Assembly (NCBI GenBank): GCA_031295725.1
Contig: JAUMNV010000174.1
Span: 1-8,472 of the forward strand
Length of the DNA stretch: 8,472 nucleotides
Origin: Collinsella sp.
GTDB taxonomy: Bacteria > Actinomycetota > Coriobacteriia > Coriobacteriales > Coriobacteriaceae
Reading direction: 5' to 3'
Made by a program: the position numbers and the translations under genes. This document shows positions 1 to 5,584 of the stretch, piece by piece; position 1 is the first letter of the stretch, and each line of letters starts with the position of its first letter. The notes below the pieces were generated by a model, which did not search any database, was not told the DNA's origin, and saw only the letters and a program-made list of their open reading frames with translations.

Positions 1-111
1 GGCGACCAGATCGATCTTCTCGTCCTCGTCACCGTCGGGGCCTTCGCCGCGCTCGATGATCTGGATGCCGTCGATCTCGTCCTTCTCGTCCTTCTTTTGA
101 ATCAGACCCAT
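1..111 (-). CDS. N-terminal fragment of an unidentified protein
   Basis: This is the first 37 codons of a gene that continues past the left edge of the window. It starts at an ATG whose codon occupies 109-111. A good Shine-Dalgarno (AAGGAG, 120-125) lies 8 nt upstream, which makes the start convincing. The visible peptide begins MGLIQKKDEKDEID. It is very rich in charged residues (Lys, Asp, Glu) with a short Ile-rich stretch around residues 14-19. No signal peptide, membrane segment or recognisable motif is present in this part. I do not recognise the family. It lies 126 nt downstream of icd on the same strand, separated by two hairpins, so it may have its own promoter or be partly insulated from the icd operon. 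Coding status is fairly sure; function is unknown. Confidence 0.7.
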   Translation of the reverse strand, partial: MGLIQKKDEKDEIDGIQIIERGEGPDGDEDEKIDLVA

Positions 112-119
112 ATCAGTTA

Positions 120-125
120 CTCCTT
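120..125 (-). promoter_or_regulatory. Shine-Dalgarno AAGGAG of the left-edge gene
   Basis: On the minus strand AAGGAG ends 8 nt before the ATG at 111. It is a near-consensus ribosome-binding site. Because so little of the gene is in the window, this site is the main evidence that the partial frame is really translated. Confidence 0.7.
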
Positions 126-149
126 GTTAGGAAACATAGTCTTCAATAG

Positions 150-178
150 AATACGCCCGACAGAGTGCCGGGCGTATT
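150..178 (-). terminator. Intergenic hairpin after icd, possible terminator
   Basis: A perfect 10-bp inverted repeat (150-159 with 169-178) encloses a 9-nt loop. It lies between the icd stop and the next gene. On the minus strand the stem is followed by CTATTGAAG rather than a run of T, so it is not a canonical intrinsic terminator. It could be a weak terminator, an mRNA 3'-end stabiliser for icd, or a leader hairpin for the gene starting at 111. A second, weaker 6-bp stem (195-200 with 220-225) lies nearer icd. Confidence 0.4.
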
Positions 179-237
179 GATTCTTAGGTTATACGCAAAC
201 ACTTAAGTACTATTTAGGCGTTTGCAGCGTGCATACC

Positions 238-1323
238 TTAGGCCAGGTGCGCGATAACGGCATCGGCAAAGGCCTGCGTGCCCACGGCGCCCTCGACGGA
301 GCCGGTCTGGGCACGACGCACGTCACCGGTAACCTGCTCGCCCTCGTCGAGCGTGGCAGAGACGGCGGCGCGAATGCGATTGGCCGCGTCGTTCTCGCCC
401 AGGTGATCGAGCATCATCGCAGCAGAGAGGATCTCGGCCGTGGGGTTGGCGATATCCTGGCCAGCGATATCGGGCGCGGAGCCGTGCGTTGCCTCGAAGA
501 TGGCGCAGTCGGCACCGATGTTGGAGCCGGGGGCCATGCCTAAGCCGCCTACCAGGCCGGCGCACAGGTCGCTCACGATGTCGCCGTACAGGTTGGGCAG
601 CACCAGGACATCGAAGTCGTTGGGGTTCTGGACCAGGCCCATGCAGGTGGCGTCGACAATCTTGTCGTTGAACTCGATATCGGGATAGTTGGCGGCCACC
701 TCGCGCGCCACGCGCAGGAACAGGCCGTCGGTCGCCTTCATAATGTTGGCCTTGTGCACGGCCGTCACCTTTTTGCGGCCGCAGCGGCGGGCATACTCAA
801 AGGCATACTCCACAATGCGGCGGCTCTTGGCGATGGAGATCGGCTTGATTGAAATGGCGGAATCAGCAGCGAAGGTCTTCTGGCCCGAGCGCTCGACAAG
901 CTGCGAGAGCTCCTCGACCTCGGCAGCCCCCTCATCGAACTCGATGCCGGCATAGAGGTCCTCGGTGTTCTCGCGCACGATGACCAGGTCGACGTCGCGG
1001 AAGCGCGAGCCGTCGCCCGGCTGCGACAGGCAGGGACGCACGCAGGCGTACAGGTCAAAGTACTTGCGCAGGGCAACGTTAACGCTGCGGAAACCCGTGC
1101 CGACCGGCGTGGTGATGGGACCCTTGATGGCGACCTTGGTCTCGGCGACCGCATCGAGCACGTGCTGGGGCAGCGGCGTGCCAAACTCGTCCATGACGCC
1201 GGCACCGGCCTCCTGGACGTTCCAGTTGATCTGGACACCGGTGGCCTCGACCACGCGGCGCATGGCCTGCGTAATCTCGGGACCGATACCGTCACCGGGA
1301 ATCAGGACTACATCGTGCGCCAT
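238..1323 (-). CDS. icd: NAD-type isocitrate dehydrogenase
   Basis: A 361-residue isocitrate/isopropylmalate dehydrogenase-family enzyme. It should oxidise isocitrate to 2-oxoglutarate and CO2 in the cytoplasm, feeding glutamate synthesis. The substrate site is intact: S80-x-N82, R86, R96, R117 and Y124 (in the VRENTEDLYAG block), K191, and Asp residues D224, D248 and D252 that would bind the metal. The S-x-N pattern and the VRENTE block favour isocitrate over isopropylmalate. In the cofactor region, H280-G281 is followed by P-D285-I286-A. Escherichia coli NADP enzyme has Lys-Tyr at these two places, whereas Asp-Ile is typical of NAD users, so NAD is inferred. The start is an ATG with a GGAG-type site (1333-1338) that overlaps the stop region of the upstream HEAT-like gene, suggesting translational coupling. 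It is the last gene of the compact block. Length is normal for the short bacterial/IDH3-like type. Confidence 0.9.
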   Translation of the reverse strand: MAHDVVLIPGDGIGPEITQAMRRVVEATGVQINWNVQEAGAGVMDEFGTPLPQHVLDAVAETKVAIKGPITTPVGTGFRSVNVALRKYFDLYACVRPCLSQPGDGSRFRDVDLVIVRENTEDLYAGIEFDEGAAEVEELSQLVERSGQKTFAADSAISIKPISIAKSRRIVEYAFEYARRCGRKKVTAVHKANIMKATDGLFLRVAREVAANYPDIEFNDKIVDATCMGLVQNPNDFDVLVLPNLYGDIVSDLCAGLVGGLGMAPGSNIGADCAIFEATHGSAPDIAGQDIANPTAEILSAAMMLDHLGENDAANRIRAAVSATLDEGEQVTGDVRRAQTGSVEGAVGTQAFADAVIAHLA

Positions 1324-1329
1324 AATCTG

Positions 1330-2028
1330 TTACTCCTCGTTTTCGGCGTCGTCAGATTTTTTAACGCTAGCACGCTTCTTCTTTTTGGAGAGATCCAGGC
1401 CAAAACGTTTAACAAGCATTTCGCAAATCTCACTCGAACGGGCCTTGAGATAGCTGCCCTTGCCGTTCTCGGCGTCGAACTTAAGGCGCAGCGCGAGCTT
1501 CTCGGCGACCTCGGCGTCAATCTCGCCCTGGCCAAACTCGTACAGGCAACCGAGCATGTCGCGATACTCGAGGTCGCCGTGGTAGCACTGAATGGCCTCG
1601 TCCAGGATGGGCCAAGCCTCGCGCGAACGCTCGACGCCCGTGGCGCCCCACACGCACAGCAGGCGGAAGGCGGCATAGCGCAGCGTGGAGGAAATCTCGT
1701 CGAACAGTGCGGTCTCGGCACCCTCAAAGGCATCGCCCAGCTGCTCGGGGCAGGTGGTGGCGAGCGCCGTCAGGGCATCGAGGGCCTCCCAGCGGGTCTG
1801 AGCCTCGGGACGGTCGAGTGCCTCGATCAGCGCGGGCACGCAGGACACGACGCGCTGCGGATCGCGCTCGGCAAGCAGGTGCAGCACGCGGGCGGCAAAC
1901 TGGCGGATACGGCGCGTGGGGCAGCCGAGCTCCTGGACCAGGCGGTCGACGGCGTTCTCGTTCTCCTCTGCCAGCTGGAGCTGTGCCAGCTCCTCGTCGG
2001 TGAGCTGTTCTTCCTTGTTTACTGCCAT
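1330..2028 (-). CDS. HEAT-like helical-repeat protein, function unknown
   Basis: A 232-residue soluble protein, predicted almost entirely helical. Residues 6-24 are acidic and polar. From about 25 to 165 there are successive amphipathic helix pairs with HEAT-like spacing: roughly 25-54, 60-92, 99-130 and 135-165. They have the usual Ala/Leu pattern, for example VPALIEAL followed by RWEALDALTALA. This points to a protein- or nucleic-acid-binding scaffold rather than an enzyme. The C-terminus has a lysine cluster (residues 215-224) followed by an acidic end. No signal peptide or membrane segment is seen. The start is ATG 2026-2028 with an AGAGG site 5 nt upstream. It begins 15 nt after the membrane-protein gene and ends 6 nt before icd, so co-expression with icd is likely. 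Whether it acts on isocitrate dehydrogenase is unknown. The repeat call is from pattern only. Confidence 0.75.
   Translation of the reverse strand: MAVNKEEQLTDEELAQLQLAEENENAVDRLVQELGCPTRRIRQFAARVLHLLAERDPQRVVSCVPALIEALDRPEAQTRWEALDALTALATTCPEQLGDAFEGAETALFDEISSTLRYAAFRLLCVWGATGVERSREAWPILDEAIQCYHGDLEYRDMLGCLYEFGQGEIDAEVAEKLALRLKFDAENGKGSYLKARSSEICEMLVKRFGLDLSKKKKRASVKKSDDAENEE
1333..1338 (-). promoter_or_regulatory. Shine-Dalgarno of icd embedded in upstream gene's end
   Basis: GAGGAG on the minus strand lies 9 nt before the icd ATG. It forms the last coding bases (Glu-Glu) of the upstream gene, directly ahead of its TAA at 1330-1332. Ribosomes finishing the upstream gene stop on top of this site, which favours coupled translation. 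Confidence 0.7.
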
Positions 2029-2043
2029 AGTTACCTCTTCTTA

Positions 2044-2472
2044 CTATTTCTTAGCGTGCTTGCCAGCACCCTTGCTGTCATCGGTGACCGAGATGAGCTG
2101 TCGGTCGGCCGCGCCATTGCGACGTGCACGGCGGCGCTCCTCGGCATCGCCCGCGTCGGCGGCGGCGCGGTGTGCCTTGTTGACGTTAAAGACCTCGTCG
2201 TGCTTGCGCCACGGACCGACGGACTCGCCAAAGCTCATCTTTAGGCCGGCGATAAAGCCGCCGAGCCAGCCGATCGGCGCAAACTGCACCAGCGGGAACA
2301 GCGAGAACACCCAGGTCAGCAGGACGACTGCCGCCGCTCCCACAAAGTTGGCAATCCAATAGTCGCGCTTGGTGATGACGCGTTTTTCACACGCCCACTG
2401 GCCGCACAAAAAGCCGATGTAGATCGCAAAGATAAAGAGCACCAGCGCGAGCACCACGAACGTCCAGTTCAT
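2044..2472 (-). CDS. Small membrane protein with charged cytoplasmic-type tail
   Basis: A 142-residue protein of unrecognised family. A hydrophobic segment covers residues 4-23. A second covers about 42-63, and a third shorter one about 65-79 (Gly-rich, GWLGGFIAGL). Between the first and second is a basic loop (CEKRVITKRD). From residue 80 on the chain is hydrophilic and strongly charged, with an Arg cluster at 111-118 and a Lys-rich end. This suggests two or three membrane spans and a 60-residue soluble tail. I chose the ATG at 2470-2472 because a GGGGAG site lies 8 nt upstream and the first hydrophobic helix follows at once. A longer reading from 2508 would add 12 residues that overlap the oxidoreductase gene and has no better ribosome-binding site. 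It starts 5 nt after that gene's stop, so coupled translation is likely. Function is unknown. Confidence 0.75.
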   Translation of the reverse strand: MNWTFVVLALVLFIFAIYIGFLCGQWACEKRVITKRDYWIANFVGAAAVVLLTWVFSLFPLVQFAPIGWLGGFIAGLKMSFGESVGPWRKHDEVFNVNKAHRAAADAGDAEERRRARRNGAADRQLISVTDDSKGAGKHAKK

Positions 2473-2477
2473 GGGCG

Positions 2478-3557
2478 CTACTCCCCGTGATGGTGGCCGC
2501 AGCAGCACTCGTGGCCGTCGTCATGGCCGTGGCCGCCGCAGCACTCGTGGTCCTCACCGTGATGGTGACCGCAACCGCACTCATGGTCGTCGCCGTGCTC
2601 GCCGCAACCGCAGCCTTCCTCGTGAGCACCGTGCTCCTCGGGACGATACTGCGACCAGTCCAGACCGGCGGCGATGGCGTCGGCCTCCTCCTTATAGAGG
2701 ACCGTGACGGCCTGGGTGCCCAGTTTGGCGCCACCGATGGCATCGAGCATGTCGTAAAGCGTAAAGGCCACGTCGGCGCCGGGCAGCGCGAGCTCGCGGT
2801 CATCGGCGTAAGCGAGCGCCAGGCGCAGGTCCTTAATGAAGTGCTCAACCATAAAGCCGGGCTTGTAGTCGCCGTCGAGCGCCTTGGGGGCCAGGCTCTC
2901 CATAGCGCCGGACTTGCCGGTACCGCCCAGAATCATCTGGCGTGTCTTCTCCAGATCAAGGCCGCTCAGCTCGGCAAACGCCATGGCGTCTGCCATGCCG
3001 ACCATGCAGGCGCCCAGCGACACCTGGTTGGCGAGCTTGGCAGCCTGGCCCTTGCCGGCGCCGTCGAAGCAGCAGATGGTTGCCGCAAAGGTGGAAAGGA
3101 TATCACGGACCGGAGCAATGTCGTTCTCGGTGGCGCCCACGATAGCCGTGAGCGTGCCGGCGATAGCTCCCGACTCGCTGCCGGTGACGGGGCAGTCAAA
3201 CGCCATGCGGCCGGAAACCTGGGCAGCCTCGGCAATGTCGCGCGCCAGCTCGGGCGAGCTCGTGGTGAGGTCGATCAGGACCGCGCCCGGCTTGGTGCAC
3301 GCGAGCAGGCCGTCGCCCGCCAGGTAGAGTTCCTCGACCTCGGAGGGATAGCCCACCATGGTAAAGACGACATCGGCGTTGGCCACGGCATCGGCCGGCG
3401 TATCGGTCCAGACGGCGCCGCGCTCGATAAGCGCGGCAGCCTTGGACTTGGTGCGATTGTTGACCGTGACGGGATAGCCGGCGTCCAGGATGTGGCCGGC
3501 GATGGGGGCACCCATGATTCCGGTGCCGATGAATGCGACGGAGAGCTTGTTTGCCAT
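2478..3557 (-). CDS. 3-hydroxyisobutyrate dehydrogenase-family oxidoreductase with Cys/His-rich tail
   Basis: A 359-residue NAD(P)-dependent reductase of the beta-hydroxyacid dehydrogenase family (3-hydroxyisobutyrate, tartronate semialdehyde, glyoxylate or succinic semialdehyde reductases). Residues 5-30 form the Rossmann start with GTGIMG at 11-16. N34-R35-T36 after the second strand resembles NADPH-preferring glyoxylate-reductase-type members, so NADPH is inferred. The substrate loop is DCPVTGSESGAIAGTL (121-136), where the usual S-G-G is T-G-S. The catalytic lysine is K174 in GxxxK, with N177 after it. The enzyme fold ends near residue 300, the usual family length. Residues 309-359 are an added tail of 14 His, 9 Cys, 14 Gly, 13 Asp/Glu and one Ala, which looks like a metal-binding segment. 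The ATG has an AAGGAAAGG-type site (3562-3570). It heads the compact block ending with icd. The exact substrate cannot be told from sequence. Confidence 0.87.
   Translation of the reverse strand: MANKLSVAFIGTGIMGAPIAGHILDAGYPVTVNNRTKSKAAALIERGAVWTDTPADAVANADVVFTMVGYPSEVEELYLAGDGLLACTKPGAVLIDLTTSSPELARDIAEAAQVSGRMAFDCPVTGSESGAIAGTLTAIVGATENDIAPVRDILSTFAATICCFDGAGKGQAAKLANQVSLGACMVGMADAMAFAELSGLDLEKTRQMILGGTGKSGAMESLAPKALDGDYKPGFMVEHFIKDLRLALAYADDRELALPGADVAFTLYDMLDAIGGAKLGTQAVTVLYKEEADAIAAGLDWSQYRPEEHGAHEEGCGCGEHGDDHECGCGHHHGEDHECCGGHGHDDGHECCCGHHHGE
2481..2588 (-). repeat. Three 36-bp in-frame repeats encoding the Cys/His-rich tail
   Basis: The last 36 codons of the oxidoreductase gene form three tandem 12-residue units: DHECGCGHHHGE, DHECCGGHGHDD and GHECCCGHHHGE (residues 324-335, 336-347 and 348-359). 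The first and third differ at 2 of 12 residues and at 6 of 36 bases by my count, which suggests growth by tandem duplication. A more degenerate unit seems to precede them (residues 313-323). Repeat number could vary between strains. Confidence 0.8.
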
Positions 3558-3649
3558 GAAACCTTTCCTTTTGGGTTGGGTGTTGTTACCAGGTTGAATA
3601 CTCAGTGCCAGCGTTTGGGCTGCGGGGCGCCTGTGGTCGTAGCGCCTGT

Positions 3650-4603
3650 CTACTCACCGCGCACGCGGCGGGCGATGCGGTCGGAAAGCGAGGCTTTCTC
3701 GGCACGGTTCTTGCCCCAAAACGCGCAAGCCACCATGCCGGGGCCCACGTGCGAGCCGATGGTAGGACCGACGGAACTACGGATGATGGTAACGTCGGCG
3801 CAGCCTTCCTCCTTGCGGATGGCGGCCTCGAGCCAGTCACCGTCCTTCTCGGCATCGGCCGTCATGATGGCGATGGGCATGGTGCGGTCGGGCACGTAGT
3901 TCTCGCGGAACGACTTGAGGATGGACTTGAGCGCCTTCTTGCGGCCGCGGTTAACGCCGATCAGCGACAGCGAGCCGGCAAGGTCGTAGGAGAGCTCGGG
4001 CTTGACATCGAGCTTTGCCGTGAGCTGCGCCGCCGCGGGCGGAATGCGGCCACCGGCAGCCAGTGCGTCGAAGCTCTCAAGCGTAAAGTAGCCGTGGACG
4101 TAGGTCTTTGCCTCGTTTGCCCAATCGACCAGCTGCTTGGCGGTCAGTCCCGCCGAGCGTTGACGGACGGCCTCGAGCGCCAAGAGCGCACCGGTCGCGC
4201 AGGGCAGAGCGTTGTCGACCACGTAGAGCTCAAAATCGGGATACTCGGCGCGCACGGCGTCCGCCGCCTGGCACGCGGAGTTGTAGCTCGACGACAGCGC
4301 CGAGGTAAAGCACAGGTAGACCGTTGGTGTGCCCTCTTTGGCGCACTCGGTAAAGAACTCGATATAGCGACCGAGCGACACGGCGGAGGTAGACACGCGA
4401 GCGCCGGCGCGCATGCGGTCGTAGAACGCCTTAGGGCTCATGCTCGACCAGATGTCGTCTGTGCGCTCCTCGCCATCGATAATGAAAGGGAAACCCAGGA
4501 TATCGACATCGAGGTTCGCGGCGACCTCGGGGCTAAAGTCGCAGCAGGTATCGACGACGATGCGGCAACGGTTCGAATGACCGGCGGATGCGGCCTTGTC
4601 CAT
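3650..4603 (-). CDS. DegV-family fatty-acid-binding protein (FakB-like)
   Basis: A 317-residue DegV-family protein. Members bind a fatty acid and, in Gram-positive bacteria, present it to the kinase FakA for phosphorylation and entry into phospholipid synthesis. Family marks are in order: DTCCD (18-22) near the start, STS (71-73) in the lipid-binding loop, a Ser-rich SALSSSYNSA block (101-110), LAAGGRI (181-187), basic RGRKK (219-223), and the C-terminal GPTIGSHVGPG block (279-289) with His285. Length is slightly above the usual 280-300. The chosen start is ATG 4601-4603, 8 nt after AAGGAG (4612-4617). A TTG one codon earlier is possible but less well spaced. The gene begins directly after the hpf terminator and lies 92 nt before the oxidoreductase gene. 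No fatty-acid kinase gene is present here. The specific lipid is unknown. Confidence 0.9.
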   Translation of the reverse strand: MDKAASAGHSNRCRIVVDTCCDFSPEVAANLDVDILGFPFIIDGEERTDDIWSSMSPKAFYDRMRAGARVSTSAVSLGRYIEFFTECAKEGTPTVYLCFTSALSSSYNSACQAADAVRAEYPDFELYVVDNALPCATGALLALEAVRQRSAGLTAKQLVDWANEAKTYVHGYFTLESFDALAAGGRIPPAAAQLTAKLDVKPELSYDLAGSLSLIGVNRGRKKALKSILKSFRENYVPDRTMPIAIMTADAEKDGDWLEAAIRKEEGCADVTIIRSSVGPTIGSHVGPGMVACAFWGKNRAEKASLSDRIARRVRGE

Positions 4604-4611
4604 CAAAGCGA

Positions 4612-4617
4612 CTCCTT
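4612..4617 (-). promoter_or_regulatory. Shine-Dalgarno of the DegV-family gene
   Basis: AAGGAG lies 8 nt before the ATG at 4603 and 5 nt before an in-frame TTG at 4606. The 8-nt spacing favours the ATG. The site begins only four or five bases beyond the T-run of the hpf terminator, so little room is left for an independent leader. Confidence 0.7.
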
Positions 4618-4620
4618 ACG

Positions 4621-4653
4621 TAAAAAGGCGGCCACCCGCATGGGATGGCCGCC
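4621..4653 (-). terminator. Rho-independent terminator after hpf
   Basis: On the minus strand an 8-bp GC-rich stem (4646-4653 with 4627-4634) continues through three more pairs past one bulged base. It closes on a 4-nt loop and is followed by TTTTTA (4626-4621). This is a canonical intrinsic terminator about 30 nt after the hpf stop. A second small hairpin (4657-4663 with 4672-4678, the palindromic GTTAAC repeated) sits between the stop and this stem. Confidence 0.88.
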
Positions 4654-4656
4654 AAC

Positions 4657-4678
4657 CGTTAACTCATGCAAGTTAACG
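4657..4678 (-). repeat. Inverted repeat between hpf stop and terminator
   Basis: A 7-bp perfect inverted repeat, CGTTAAC and GTTAACG, is separated by 8 nt. It begins 5 nt after the hpf stop and directly precedes the terminator stem. It may stabilise the 3' end of the hpf mRNA or be a protein-binding site. Its role is not known. Confidence 0.5.
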
Positions 4679-4682
4679 TATT

Positions 4683-5267
4683 TTACTCGTCAAGTGTTTC
4701 GATGCGGGGCTTGATGATGCCATATCCACCATTCTTACGGTGATACACCACATTGATGAGACCGGTCGTCGCGTTCTCGAACACGTAGAAGTCGTGGCCC
4801 AGCAAATCGGTCTGCACCAGCGCCTGCTCCTCGGTCATCGGGGTGACATCGATGACCTTCTCGCGGACGAGCAGGTCGTCGTCCTCCTCGGGCAGCAGCA
4901 GGTCGGCCAGATCCTCAACGCGCTCGACCGGCGCGACATCCGCGGCACTGGCACCACCCTGGCGGTTGTCCACGACCTTGGTCTTGAACTTGCGCAGCTG
5001 GCGGGTGACCTTATCGGCGGAGAGGTCGATGGCAGCATACATATCTGCGCCGTGCTCGGCAACGCGAATCACCGAACCGCGGGCACGAGCCGTGACCTCG
5101 ACGATTGCCGGGTTGGGGTTCGAGGGGTTCTTCTCATAACGAAGCACGACGTCGACTGTCATGGGCTCGATGTCGAAAACCTTGAGCGCCTCGCCGATTT
5201 TCTCATCCACATGCGCACGCAGAGCATCGGTTACCGTCGTCTTGCGTCCAGAAACCTTGATATCCAT
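4683..5267 (-). CDS. hpf: Long-form ribosome hibernation promoting factor
   Basis: A 194-residue long HPF, which binds the 30S subunit in resting or stressed cells and joins ribosomes into inactive 100S dimers. The N-terminal S30AE domain spans about 1-99: it opens MDIKVSGRKT, and carries the beta strand IVEVTARARG and the basic helix DKVTRQLRKFKTK. A flexible acidic linker (100-135) follows. The C-terminal dimerisation domain covers about 136-188: VIDVTPMTEEQALVQ, then LLGHDFYVFENATTGLINVVY and GGYGIIKP. Both domains are complete, so this is the long dimerising type. The start is ATG 5265-5267 with GGAG (5274-5277) 6 nt upstream. A 20-residue upstream extension does not match the family and is rejected. 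It is transcribed alone or with the DegV-family gene behind its terminator. No clear promoter could be assigned in the 210 nt upstream. Confidence 0.94.
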   Translation of the reverse strand: MDIKVSGRKTTVTDALRAHVDEKIGEALKVFDIEPMTVDVVLRYEKNPSNPNPAIVEVTARARGSVIRVAEHGADMYAAIDLSADKVTRQLRKFKTKVVDNRQGGASAADVAPVERVEDLADLLLPEEDDDLLVREKVIDVTPMTEEQALVQTDLLGHDFYVFENATTGLINVVYHRKNGGYGIIKPRIETLDE

Positions 5268-5477
5268 ACGTGGCTCCAATCTGCCTCGGGGACTTACTGT
5301 ACTGGCTATGTACCCATTGCCGTGCATTTAATCACGCGATTTCCCAAAGACCCGAATAACGACTGCTTGATACCGCATACCGAAGTCTCGCACTTTTCCG
5401 TGGCAAAGTGCGCTATAGGAAGGCGTCGGCAAAGCTAGTTTTTCTCCTGGAAATCAGCTTTTACCTGCCGTTTTTAC
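5268..5477 (-). other. Intergenic region upstream of hpf with a small hairpin
   Basis: No gene is seen here. The hpf promoter should lie in it, but no minus-strand -35/-10 pair with proper spacing stands out. A perfect 8-bp inverted repeat, CGCACTTT and AAAGTGCG (5389-5396 with 5405-5412, 8-nt loop), lies 122 nt or more upstream of the hpf start. On the minus strand it is immediately preceded by CTATAG, a possible weak -10. It could be an operator or a leader hairpin. Confidence 0.4.
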
Positions 5478-5519
5478 CAAAATAGAAAAGCCGGGCTCCC
5501 CTATTAGGGAGACCCGGCT
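5478..5519 (-). terminator. Rho-independent terminator after the solute-binding lipoprotein gene
   Basis: On the minus strand a 12-bp stem with a single bulge (5519-5507 with 5500-5489) closes on a 6-nt loop. It is followed by TTTCTATTTT. It lies about 65 nt after the stop at 5585 and cleanly separates this gene from hpf. Confidence 0.88.
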
Positions 5520-5584
5520 ATGCGTGTTGAAACCGTGAAGAAGTGCCTCGTTCAATGTATGGCAGGCGCCACCCCTACCAATAA

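Noticed and set aside
1162..2244. A 360-codon open frame on the plus strand
   Set aside because: It is antisense to icd, the HEAT-like gene and the membrane-protein gene, all better supported, and shows no recognisable domain or ribosome-binding site.
2473..2508. A 12-residue extension of the small membrane protein
   Set aside because: It would overlap the oxidoreductase tail. The ATG at 2472 has a well-placed GGGGAG and starts directly before the first hydrophobic helix.
2487..3899. A 470-codon open frame on the plus strand
   Set aside because: It runs antisense across the clearly recognised oxidoreductase and the end of the DegV-family gene. The product is a low-complexity Ala/Val/Gly/Arg sequence with no family resemblance, as expected from GC-rich codon mirroring.
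5268..5327. A 20-residue N-terminal extension of hpf
   Set aside because: Family members begin at MDIKVSGRKT. The ATG at 5267 has its own GGAG site, and the extension has no such support.
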